Under the pieces are notes generated by a model that saw only the letters and a list, made by a program, of their open reading frames with translations, was not told the DNA's origin and did not search any database. This document shows positions 37,567 through 49,500 of a stretch of 64,000 nt of DNA, piece by piece. A program made the position numbers and the translations under genes. Positions within the stretch are counted from its first letter, which is position 1, and each line of letters starts with the position of its first letter. The stretch spans positions 248,001-312,000 of the forward strand of contig JAFCMP010000001.1 of assembly GCA_017506865.1 (NCBI GenBank), given 5' to 3'. The DNA is from Tribonema minus (lineage: Eukaryota; Sar; Xanthophyceae; Tribonematales; Tribonemataceae).

Positions 37567-39730
37567 GGCAGTCAAAGCCATATTGGGTCCGTCACACGCA
37601 CTTTTTGAAACATCGCGCACTTAAGTTGAAGTGACTCGTTCACCAATCTCGAGGCGCTGGCATTTTCAAGCGCACCGCCGAAGGCATGCGTAGCTAGCTG
37701 AGCAGCGCACAAGCTAGCCAAAGCAGCACAAACTTGCAAGTTGACCTCAAGCGCTACGCTGAGATGGCGATCAGGCGACGACCGTTGGCGACTCGAGCTG
37801 TGCCCGTTGGGTCGCCGATCACAAATTCCATTGGGTAGCCTGCTGAGGGCATCGCTCGATGAGCTTGAATACGCATGCCCTCAAGAATGCACATGACGTG
37901 TTGCCGCTCCACGTCGCGCGTGGAGCCTCCTATCATGCAGTGGAACACCCACATGATAGCGAATACATCACATAACATGCATGTGTGGAGTGAATTGCTC
38001 TGTACTGCGACTGTTCGACAATCTATTGTAAGCAAGGGCAGTGGGTGGTAGACACGCAGCTGTTGCTGTCGTGTGCCAGTTGAGAGGTAGTCACAGGTAC
38101 GTGTTTGCATGTTATGACGCACGTGGCGGAGCGTAAGGGGGGGCAGATGGACGAGGACTTCGAGGGGGGCGAGATGCCATATGGCGATGTCGTTAGAAGC
38201 GATCGGCAATGCGCATTGAGACACTTTCAAGTAGTTCACAAAGACACACGTAGATTCTGGCTGCAAGTCCATGGACATCCACCATCTGGGCTTTTCGCGC
38301 CCTGAGTGAGAATATATCAAAATCTCAAACCGACGTTCAGTCCACGTGTTTCACCAAATCTGAACACATGTGCCAGATGCGGTCTGTGATGTTCCGTTTC
38401 AAGTCAAACATTGTATCATATACTTTAAGTTGTAATGTAAGATTGTGTGCACACACTGTGCCACACAGTGCACAAATCTGTGACTGCGCAGGCTGCAGGT
38501 GTGTGCTGCCGCCGCGCAGGTCAAAGTCACTGTGACATATGGTTGGCGCGCGTGTCTCGAAAGTTGGGGAGGAGAAGAAATGGTACATCTGGCGACAGGC
38601 CAAGCGACATTGCATGCTTCCCAGCCACATGCCACAGCCGTGTGCGCCTGCAGCACTTGTACAATTGTGTGACTGCACTGATGGACACTTTCAACCAGCA
38701 GGTTTAACGCCAGAGGCCCATTATTTGCAGCATGTCGCTCAGCTGAGTCATGCTGGTCATCTCATCTGCACTGTGCTCCGCCATTGGCAATTGTACAAGT
38801 TGCACAATGCTTGTGGTGCGATGTGTCATCGGTTCACGCAGCGGCGGTCCGAAGTCAGCAAATGGGCTTTTTTGCGCGTGAGCGGGAATTGATGAATAGT
38901 ACAAGTACCTGTTGGATGTGCGTCTGGCATCACCAATGTACAACGTCGTGAGTCCAGTCACTGGCACCTACCCACTGCTCAAACTGAGAGCCAATATGCC
39001 TCAGGCCAAACAGTCAGACTGGCGGCGCTGCCCGAAATGCCCCTTAAGAAAGCTCGACATTTGTAGTATGCACAACACGAGGTTTTCGCATAAAGCACGT
39101 GCTGCTACATGCACCGCCTTGTGAGAATGAAGCTGCTCAGATCCGCCTGCCGCTGCGCAAAGGAAATTTGATTGCATGGCCACAGATGACAAGCAAGCAT
39201 TTCAAAATTTCACGTGTCACAAGACAAGACAAGATGCACACCCACAATATGTGTTTGCAGCAAGCTGACCGCAGCACTTTGACTTGCGCGACCACTTAAA
39301 TGCTTCAAACAAACGAGGCCTGCGGCTGGGACACACAGCAGTGCCTGCAGGATGCAAGGCTGGGCGACAGTGAGCGCTGTCGGGCTTGGACAGGCACTTC
39401 CACAACATACACATGCAACGGGACAGCTGTCACTCCTACAAATGGGGACCAGCGTCAGTCAGGCTGCTACTGAGGGTTAGATGGGGGCCTGCCTCATCAC
39501 TGTTCGTACCTGAGTTTTCCAACCTAGCTCCATTCTCCCAGCTCCGGCAGCTCCCATCATCCCGCCACGCGGCAACAGCCTGCAATAACAGGTGTCGCAA
39601 CAATGGCTACAAACACATGCCAACACCACAACCGATTAACATAATAATCATTGAATGATTGCATTGACAGCAGAGTGATGCGATTGCAGCAAACACCTTG
39701 AGAGGCTGCTCCGCTGCTGCTATGATCCCT
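37567..39730. other. about 2.2 kb without a secure gene; holds a retroelement tail
   Basis: This lies between the small plastid gene and the 3' end of RbfA. The only recognised item is the retroelement 3' tail at 38137-38318. A 188-residue open frame on the minus strand (37754-38320) overlaps this tail, has no domain and is judged fortuitous. Confidence 0.4.
38137..38318 (+). mobile_element. 3' tail of the RLE retroelement family (5'-truncated copy)
   Basis: This starts with a G run and the string GCAGATGGACGAGGAC, continues with GAGATGCCAT, GACACTTTCA, ATCTGGGCTTTTCGCGCCCT and GAGTGAGAAT, and ends in A/T-rich sequence. The same ordered blocks occur at 51512-51710, 62360-62501 and, inverted, at 62532-62715 next to the retroelement ORF. 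It is read as a short, strongly 5'-truncated insertion. Confidence 0.7.
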
Positions 39731-40441
39731 TTAATATGGAGCTACGGACTCATCCAGACCATCGTCGTCATCTTTTTCGTCCTCATCTAATTCATCCGCT
39801 ACATCGTAGTCATCGTACTCAAAGTCCCCCTCGTCGTCGAAATCGAATCCGCCCACCATGCCCGACTCTGTCGTGCTACCGGAATTGACTTTGCCTATCA
39901 GGTGCATGACGTCGACAGCGGCCCCTATGTCCGTCTGCTGGAAAGTGAGCTCTGGCACACCCTTCATGTCCTTGAGTCGCTGGGACAGCGCAAAGCGAAT
40001 GCCCCCCGTGTTGCGCACACACCACCCGTAGGCCTCTCTTTTCTCCAGTCTGTCTCCGTACACAGACACGAATATGCGTGCGTTGCGTAGGTCCGGCGAC
40101 ACATTGACGTCCACGATGCTAATTTTGGACCGCAGCTCGTCGCTGAGAGCCTTGGAGCCTTTGACGTGATGCCCAAGCCTGATGATGCTGGCGAGTTCGG
40201 CTGTGAGAAGTTGGCTGATACGAGCCTGCCTCTTGGACTCCGGCCTGGCGGCCTTAAACCTGTTGGCCCTCCCCATGCGAAGCTGCGTCCTCGACGCTCG
40301 ACATGTGTGTGTCGCAGATGCTGTTTGTGTGGGCGCCAGGCAGGTTGTAGTTGCTGCTGGTCTAGCACTGGCTGGTGCGAGGAATGCCACCGCTGCAGGC
40401 GCACCGGCGAGAAGAGCAGCGCACACTGCGAACGCTTGCAT
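39731..40441 (-). CDS. rbfA: plastid ribosome-binding factor A (RbfA), nuclear encoded
   Basis: Single-exon gene of 236 residues. RbfA binds the small ribosomal subunit and supports 16S rRNA 5'-end maturation and late 30S assembly; here it should act in the plastid. Residues 1-19 are a signal peptide ending A-V-A, followed by F-L-A-P-A-S-A-R-P and a Ser/Thr/Arg-rich transit stretch to about 55. The KH-like RbfA domain spans about 70-175: RISQLLTAELASIIRLG, then IVDVNVSPDLRNARIFVSVY, IRFALSQRLKDMKGVPELTF and the closing D-I-G-A-A-V-D segment, all in bacterial order. An acidic Asp/Glu tail (about 195-236) is an addition to bacterial RbfA. The start is the first ATG and places the signal peptide at the N-terminus. 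It is divergent from the PNUTS-like gene, with 117 bp between the two ATGs. Confidence 0.93.
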   Translation of the reverse strand: MQAFAVCAALLAGAPAAVAFLAPASARPAATTTCLAPTQTASATHTCRASRTQLRMGRANRFKAARPESKRQARISQLLTAELASIIRLGHHVKGSKALSDELRSKISIVDVNVSPDLRNARIFVSVYGDRLEKREAYGWCVRNTGGIRFALSQRLKDMKGVPELTFQQTDIGAAVDVMHLIGKVNSGSTTESGMVGGFDFDDEGDFEYDDYDVADELDEDEKDDDDGLDESVAPY

Positions 40442-40558
40442 CCTCTCCGCAGAACCGTGTCCTCAGCTAGTTACGTTGGAGACTTCAACTTTTGGGGAGA
40501 CTTCAACTTTGTGAGCTGTTGAAGTTGGTGAAAAAACGAGTTAAGAGACCACAGCACC
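40442..40558. promoter_or_regulatory. 117-bp divergent promoter region with AACTTC/GAAGTT repeats
   Basis: This is all the sequence between the start codons of RbfA (minus) and the PNUTS-like gene (plus), so both promoters and 5' leaders must fit here or overlap coding sequence. It holds GAGACTTCAACTTT twice (about 40488-40510) and a reversed GTTGAAGTTGG near 40517-40530. No TATA box is evident. The function of the repeats is inferred from their position. Confidence 0.6.
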
Positions 40559-43500
40559 ATGCCTGAAGGTGACGATGCTGCAGCGATGGCCGTAGAGCCA
40601 CCGCCACCAGTAGCAGCAGCAGACGATGAAAAACCTGCTGCTGGTTCAATGAAGGTTGCCTCCCGTAAGGAGCGGCCAAGTGCCTTGGCGGCGGTACTGA
40701 AGCACCACCGGACAGTGCTGACCTCTCAGATCGACGCGCTCAGCAGCTTGCTGAAAGTTCAGCAAGAACTGCAGTCCAGTATGCCCGACACCCCAAACCA
40801 GGTGCTTAGCCCGAATGGGTCGAAGCCTGCAAGTTCTCGCCAACATACACTTGTTTAAGCCGTGAGCCATTGCGGGCTCTGCTGACCTTATAGGGCTTGG
40901 TCACATCAGCATGACTGTCATCACTTCTGGCTTTGCATGCTCCTGCTTTGAGGAGAACTCACAGCAGATCGTCAGACCGGACTTGGTGCTGGCTACAGCT
41001 CGTGTGTGCGGTTCTAGTCAAGGCAGCCAAATCTTTCAGGGAAGGCGTCGATGTACCTGCAAGAAATGACGCCCGTTCTGATGCGCCCATTACAGAGGCA
41101 GCTGCTGCCGCTGCGGCCGAGTGCCCAAACGCGCAGAACAGTGCTTGCCTCCCTTTATGCGCTGGATAGTAGTAGACTTTCAACTTGCACTGAGCCAACA
41201 CTGCCTGACACCAATGCAGGCGAGCCGAACTAGGCTATTCTCTCAGCGGAGGCGTGCGTTGGCGCACCTGAAGGGCGGCAGTGGCGCAGGAAAGCAGCCT
41301 GGAGGCATCAACGAGGACCTGATGGATGTGGAGCGATGCGTTTTGGCGTGCATTGACAACAAGGTCAGTGAAGCACAGGGTCTTGAAGCGTCAGCCTGCT
41401 GTGAGGCGCAGCAGTCTTATGCAGCGCCAGTTGCGAGGGCACCGGCAGGTGCTTGGCCACTCGCCGCTTGCCCATTTTTGCACCAGGTTCGACAAGGTGG
41501 CACTGGGCGTGCCGGCGCAGCGCAGAGGTCAGTGCATGGCGCCCTTGAGCTGATTCAAATATAGCACCAAACACTTCAGCGATACACATTCGTGGATCAC
41601 AAAAAGACGGCAACATCAGCTCAGTGGTGTCTGCCAAGTTGTGCTGATGATTGATCGCTTTTCGGCGGCGGCGTTAGTGATGAGTGATGCGTGGCAGTTA
41701 CGTCTGCGTTGAGGCATCCAGCCCAGCGAACGTGTCATTCGACATTCGAGCACAGACACCCATCGCGCGCCTTTGTGCGTTAAGCAGGTCGCTGTGTCGC
41801 ATAACGGTGGAGCACTGACACAATATTAGCGCACTGCCGCAGAGCTGACGTGTGCGACATGTCTCGCCGACAAGGTTGCACGCCCTCAGTCTCTGAACTA
41901 CAGTAGTGGAGTGTACTCGTTGTCCTGCTGAGCTGCGCAATGGCGCGTAGCTCGCAGGGGCACGTTCTTGGTGCATGTGTCGTCGCCAGCATGGCGTTGG
42001 GTTTGTGCCTCCATAACGTCGCTGCGCTTGTCAGGCAAGCTCTGAGCTGCTGCTGTGACAGTTCCCACCCTGGACACTGTGAACCCGCCAGAAAATATGT
42101 TGGGCACACGTCGTCCAATCCTTGCTCCTGCTGCACCTGAAGTGAAGTTGATTGACAGACGGATGATTTCAGCTACCGCCAGCTATTTGCTCACCAGTAG
42201 AAGAAATATAGTGCTGACCTCGGCAGATGCGCCGGTGATGTCTGCCTGATGTGCAGGGGAGACTGACGTCACCGCCAGTTGTGGAGGTGTTCCTGCAGGC
42301 CATGATGCAAGCCACATCGGTGAGTCACCACTTGAACATTGCACTTCAACATCAGCATCACACGAATGCTGTGCAAGCAAACTGGCCATGCGGCGTTGCA
42401 ACACGCCATGCCCTCGTCTGACTCTGACTCCAGCGCAGCTGCAGAGTGTGCTATTTGGCAGCATTCTTTGTTGGGTTTTTTTACGTGCACTGGTGTGGAT
42501 ATGTTGTTTCGCTTACAATAGTCCTCGTTCGCTACAGAGGAGAGCGCGGGCAAGTGAATTCCCCACCTCTGTGCCGACTAGTGCACACCAAGGCCCAAGC
42601 TTGTGAACTGCCATCGTTCTACGTTGATTCACATGTAATCGGCCACACAACATGTGCAAGGGTCCACATGAGTAGATTCCATCACTCCATGGCTGCGCAA
42701 CGCACAGGGACAGGGCAGTGTGGTTCTGCTTCTGTTTCCATCCGGTTCTCTCAGCGCTCTTTGCAGCCAACTGCTAACGGCCCGTGTACCCTGCTCTGCA
42801 CACGTCTCATACTCATGACCCACATGACACCATCGGCTTCTTTTTGTTGGTTCTATGTGCCGACAAACATGCAGCTGGAGGACAGGTCGCTGCTCCTGTC
42901 CGTGCTGCAGATCTCCAGAAAGCAGACGGCGTGCCTGGCCGCCTTTGTCGAGTATGGGGGCCTGCGTGTGCTGCGCCACTGGGTACGTGAGCTTCGCTGG
43001 AACAGAAGTGTCCAAAGTTCTGGGTCTCTAAATTTGCAGCCTTTGAGAACCTCTGCTGGCAAAGTGTGAGCACCAAGTAACCAGACAAGTGCTCTGCTTT
43101 GCTCTTATCTCTGCAGCCCAATGGATTCGCTCTGATGCAGCAGCAGCTGCGTAAGCTTTCAATGGTCACGAATCACGTAGATGCAGACGTCAGCAACTTG
43201 TTGCAGTTTGTGCCTGTGAAACTGAGGCGCTCGATAAACAAGAAAACCTTGTGCCGGAATATGACGAAGAGGCACTTGTCATGAGTGAGGCGCTTGATAG
43301 GGCTAGGATTAGTTTTAGGGTTAGGGTTAGGTATTGGGCGCTGACATAAAACCTGAATCAATCAGGCACTTTTACTCCAATAGGGGGGGGGGGGGGGGGC
43401 ATTTGCAGTGCAGAAGTCAACCAGTAGGGGGGGGGGGCATTACCTGGTACAGAGTGTGCTGATTGCACAGCTACATGATAGTGCCAGGGCGCAGGTCAAG

Positions 43501-46500
43501 TGTTAGGTCACAATCACAAGCGGTGCAAAGGCACCATCACATGTTTTACGACCCATGTATCTTGACGCATGCGAGTATGCACGCGGTACGCTGATGAATG
43601 TCGTCATACCTGCCACACGCACGCGTCTTGACTGTTGACGGGAGTTCCTTGCAGCAAGCCCTCTTTGTTGACTGTGCTGGGGTGCATTGTGTTTGGCAAC
43701 TTCAACATCAAGCTCATGCTCCACCGCAGGAATTTAACTCTGATGTTGCCTCGGAACGCCTGCCTTGTGTTTTGGGTACCTACAGCGTGTTTTGGCAGAT
43801 GGGTTTGCTGTGCCGTCGTGCAGCTGCTCAATCCCCTGGTGCACACACTGTCACGCGATTGGCGTCAGCTTCCGGTTGAACCTTCTGACCATCTTCAACG
43901 GTGACGCCCCACGCCCCCCTTCCCCGCGCCGCAGGTGTTCAGCTGGTTTAACAAAAAGGACCTGGACAAGACCGCCAAGGCGTACCTCACCGAGCTACTG
44001 CTGCAAGTGTGCACACGGCTGCCTGTTAACTTCACCGCCCTGCTGCAGTCGCGTGTGTCCACCATCTTCAAGCTCATCTCCAACGAGTCCTACCTCGGTG
44101 AGCGTTGCTGCGGACAGCTGCGCTTGCAGTTGCGCTTGCAGTTTCGCTTGTTGATGTTCACAACGCGTGATGCGAGCAGCAAAAAGCGGCTTGCGGCAGA
44201 TTACGCCTGTCTGAGCGGCAGACCGGCTCAAAGTTCTTGTGCTTTTCGTCCGTTTTGACATGGCCATGCTACTGACAGCTATCAAAGTTGTAGTCACAGG
44301 TGTTTTGTGAAGTGGCGCAGCTACCCGACGCCGACCTCATGACCATTCACAGCACTTTGGAAGCAGTTGCAACGCGTTGCACCTTCATAGATGCATGCTG
44401 TCGTGCCATCGTGCATGCTGTCGTGCCTCAGTGCTGCGACGCTGCCCAAGTTGTTTGAAAGACAGGGCTAATGCATCGTCTTTCATTGATGTCGTCACCG
44501 CACGGCATGCATGATTCATGTCAAGACACCTGTCACGACTCTTGGCACGACTCCTGTCACACCTCATGTCATGTCACGATGCTTATCAACTGGTGTGACA
44601 TTGATGGGTGATTTGCGAGGGCAAGCACAGGAAGGCATTAGCAATCACATTAATGTAGCCCTATCGGGCAGCGCACGTGGTGTAGGCAGAGTGCTTACAC
44701 AATGCCGGGAGCCCTTGTGTAGACATGTACCACATATATGTATGCTATACACCACTTGATCATGGCTGATGTCGCCAATGCGTTCATGTCAGCATGCACA
44801 TGTACGCACTACCCTAAATGCTGAAAATGTTGGAGTGGAGGTCGACACTCTACTTCTACGATATGCTGGCAAGGTGTGCTGTCAGCTCAGCAGCCCGCAT
44901 TGCACATGTGCTCACCGCTGGCTCTTCAAACCCCCATGTGCCCATGGGCCGTGCTGCGGTGGTGCGGTGCAGGCAGCGACAATATCAAGGCGCTGTGCAA
45001 AGAGCTCAAGAAAGAGTGGAAGACGAGCGGGGCCAGGACGGAGCCTCAGCACGCGGCTCAGTACATGCAGATCAAGGCATACCTGGACACCAAGGCCCGG
45101 CTGAGAGACGAGGCTGCCAAGCAGGTGCGGTTTGCAGTTGAAGTTGGAGCATATGGCCCATTATACGCAGGTCAAGACGAACCTGGACACCAATGCACGG
45201 CTGAGATATGACTGCCGGTGCGCTTGGCTGTTGAAGTCATTGTTGAAGTTTTGCAGTTGAAATGGGAGCCTCAGCACATGGCCCAGTACACGCAGATCAA
45301 GGAGCACATCAAATAGCAGCAGACAGCTAAGCCGGTAACTTCAAGGATTGAGGTACTGGTTGAACTCGTTACACTTCAAGAGCACCGCAGACGGCTACGC
45401 AGATGAGTTCTATCACTGAGGTTGTTGTTGTGGTTTCAGCGGTGAAGTTATGACATGCCTCAGCACGCTGAGCTGTGTATGGACTGAGCAGCGCATGCGT
45501 TTCAGAGCTGCCATCTTAGAGCCTCATGAGTTGCAGGGCAGAAGGAGACCGTAGAGTGGACCGAATGATTGAAATTGCATAGTTGATGTTCATTGAAAGA
45601 TGTGCAGCATCTCGTGGCATGCAGTTCGGCTCACTCGTCGTGCTCCTGGTGTCACGACTGACTGAAGTATCACTTCTGCGCACACGGCACAAAGGCAGAT
45701 GTCTGCATGCGGCACGGCACCTGAGCGCCACTGCACCTGCCGCACGTCGCTGCGCACTCCTCTCAACACCGTTGTCGAAACCGCTCTCGCAGGAGGCGGA
45801 GGAGGCGGCGGCGGCGACCGCAGCAGCCGAGAAGGAGGCCGCGGCAGCGCTCCCCCCTCCCGCCCTCAAGCGCGCCCCCTCGCTCACCATTGCCGCGCCC
45901 AGTGCCAACGCGAAGGCGGAGGAGCGCAGCGCCAAATCAACTTCAACTTTAAAGTCGTCTGGCGGGGACACTCCCGGCGCGTCCGCCGCCGCCGCCGCTG
46001 GGGCAGCGCGCCCCGGCTTCAAGCGCCAGCTCTCCGACTCCAGCAAGCTGCTGGTGAGGGGGCGTGGTTGGCATCTTGATGAGCGCTGCTGTCAGTGTGT
46101 GCGCCGCGCATGAGAATGCTGGCGGCATTTTCAACATGCAGTCACGGCATCATAGAAGTGGGAATGAAGTTACAGATCGTAGAGGTGCTGTCGATGTCGG
46201 AAGGTCGGTTGTCAGATAAGATGTGATGGGCCTGACGCAGCATGTCTCAGCCTTCGGTTGCTTGCGGCGGTTCTTCCACACCAGCAAATTGCTGGCAGGC
46301 AATATTTCGTTGGCATTGTTGCCATTGCCACATTAGATGAGCACGTGCACGCTGCTGAGCACTGCACTGTTGCGGGGGCAGGTGCTCTTTGAGTGTTTGT
46401 CTAGTCTGTGGAGTGATCCCAGTTTTTCCAAGCAACACTAATTTCTCTCATCCAAATGCTGACAATTGGTGCAGTGCAATGTCTTGTTGCGCATGACGCA

Positions 46501-49500
46501 CCGGTCACCGCATGTGTGCGGTCCACATCAGTGCTCAGCAAATGACAACAGATGCAGCATCAGATGCACACGAGTATACACGTGCTATTGAGATGTATCT
46601 GCATGCATACCTACACATGTCATTGAGTTGAGTGCAAGATGCCATCTGGACTGACAGGAACGCGGGGCCGCTGCAGACGTACATGAATGCAAAAACACAC
46701 ACAGCCATGTGTACTCGTGACGATGACAATCAACGCTCTCTCCACAATGACAGGACGTCGGGCCGCTGCAGCCTGGAGGCGTGGCACGGCCGCGCAAGCA
46801 GAACAAGATACAGCTGATCGATGCCACACAGGTGCGTGCCTTCATGACAAAACCAGCTCAAAACAGGCGTTGATGATCATCTACAGCGAGGGTAAAAGTA
46901 CAGTAGTGCAGGCTTTGGGGCTAGACTTGTGGTCTCCTTGCGTGCGTGCCTGAGTGACGGGATCTTCATTTTCAGGGCATCTGGATGGATAGTAAATATG
47001 TTTGTATACGCACGTGGCGTGATCCGGTTGCCGTTCCGACCTTTGCAAGATAGCAGTGTCCATCAGCTTCCCTCCCTCACCATGCTCGTTTGCCCTGTTT
47101 ACATTTGTACTTTCCTTGGCACATGCTGTGACAGACTTGTCCAAGTCGTCAACACTTTGATGGTCTACTACTGCCTACCTTCTGAATTCCTAGTCGCTGA
47201 ATCGCCTCCGATCATCCCATGAATCAGCCATCTGAACGCCACGAATAGTCGATCACCTCAAGCCTGTCTGACTCTTTGGGCTCCATGATGAGTGAATCCG
47301 CGACTGACAGTTGAAGTTTACAGTTGAAGTTCTGACAGAGCGCCGCGCCATGCACGCCGCCGCTGCAGGTCAAAGCCAAGCAGCAGGGCGGCGTCGTCAC
47401 GGGCGAGGCCTCCGTCAAGCGCGCCCCCGACGCAGACGCGGACGCCGACGCCGAGATGGCGGACGCGCAGGCGGTTACGCGCGGCGAAACCGCCGCCGCG
47501 GAGCCCGGCAAGAAGAAGTCAATCCTCAAGGTGCCCAAGAAGGAGGAGGCGGTGGCCGCCGCACCCGCGGTCTCCGTCATCACCGGCAAGGCGCCGAAGC
47601 CCATCACGAGCAAGGTGTCGCTGGCGGTGATGGGCGCGGTGGCGGCGGCAGCGAGCGGCGGCGGCGGCGGCGCGGGCGGGCCGCCGCGTATGCTCGCGTT
47701 TGGCGACGACAAGAAGCGCGCCGGCAAGGCGCACGTGTTCACGGTGCGTGCTGTGAGCGCGCTGCTGCCGCCGCTTCAATGTTGAAGTTGAAGTTGATGC
47801 TTGCGGTGGCGCGCCTCTCACAGCTACTGGACGGCTTCACGGAGCAGGTGCATCCAAGCAAGACCTGTGTGGTGCGCGCGTGTAGCCCTGACCCTAACTC
47901 TAAGTGCAGTCCGCCTGGCCCTCTCTGGGCTCTTGCGCCCCAACCCTCACCCCGAGTGCGGACCGCCACCCCCCCGCCCGGGCTCCTGCGCCGCCTTTCG
48001 TGTTCGGCGGCGCAGGCGCGTCACCCTCTCATGCTGGTGTGATACTCGAAGTACGAGATAGCGAGGTCATGTTGGAGTGTGCGCGCAGTCAGCGGTGTCG
48101 GGGCGTCACCGTGCGTGTCAGGGTCATGAACGTTGTTGATGTAGACAGCGCCGCGGATGGGCAGGCTGTGGTGCTTACGGTTGGCTGGTGGTTCCGTTTG
48201 TCCCTTGCTCATCTTGAAGCGCTACCTCGCCGTTATTAGTGTATTTGACAGCGATGAGAAACGCAATTTAACGCGCACGTCTTCACTGCGCACAGCAGGG
48301 CTAATGTAGCCAGCGTTTTCTTCTTTGCCCCTGCGCTCAGGTCGTGATTGATATGATCATGGTACCCAATACCGATGTTTTTCATGTATGTGTATACCCG
48401 GAAAGCCTACATTGTGGATTGTTGCTGACGTGTCGTTCATCTACCGTGCGTTGACGGGCGTTGTGCTGACAGATCAAGTGGGCCGACCAGGTGCAGAAGT
48501 CGTTGCGTGAGGTCAAGGAGTTCAAGATGGACGACGAAAGCATGAAGGCAAGTACTTCAACATCGCCTTGGTCATATGTGACAAGTACTTTAACACTACA
48601 TGGCAAGTACCTCAACATTGCCATGATCATACTGCGATGCTCCTGGAGGCTTGACTGGGCAGTCAGCACCTGGCAGTGGCAGCGGCTGCACATGCACTGG
48701 TTAGCGTTCACAATGGTGCATGAATTAATCCCTTAATTGGCATGAAGTCATGCAACATGATGCTGCTGCAATGAACATGAAGCATTGATTTGGTGGGCAC
48801 TCTGAGATGTGTCGATATTTTGTGATAATTGAAGCATGTCTACAAAGTGGAAGTAGAAGTATCCTTTATGCCTCAGATAGTCTGTCTGTGTGTGCTTATC
48901 CTTGAGCACTGAGGAGGCAGGGTGCAACTGCGTTATTGCGAGCCTAACTCATGGCACAACACAATTACCCCCAATGCAAACACCACAAATACTACAAACA
49001 TGTACTTGAGAAGTACAATACTGCGCTGCAGCGCGAGCAGATGCGCCACTTTTATTGACGGCATGTCCCCAATTGATGTCCAAACATGTGCACGCATGTA
49101 AGTTCTTTGAGCACATGGTGCAGACCGCAATGGCGCACGAGGAACACGGCCACGATATACAATGCCAGATACAACTCGAACACTACTCGTATCGCGCCAA
49201 TCAGAGCAACGGCAATGCCAGTCACAGCATGCACGTCCCCCTCATCACCTGATATTTACACGTGTTAACTCATAACTTAATAGGGTGATGCATACCGCGA
49301 CGGCGCACCAGCTGCACTGCCGCGGGCCCCATCCATGGCGGGACATGATGATGACTCCCAAGAACAGGCTGTGAAGTACTGCTTCAGCGTAGGCGCAGAG
49401 CGCGGTGCTCATGACAGCAGTCCCCCCCCCTGCTCACGACCCTCTTTAGACCTGCCTGTGACCCTGAGATGTGCGCGCATGCGTTTTGTGTTGAGCAGGT

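Noticed and set aside
37754-38320. 188-codon minus-strand frame
   Set aside because: It runs antisense through a retroelement tail and shows no domain, start context or splice signals.
43117-43284. Possible PNUTS exon after a CTGCAG at about 43117
   Set aside because: Joining exon 4 directly to 43935 keeps phase and continues the LW-domain pattern (RHW then VFSWF). The candidate has no matching donor and no domain fit.
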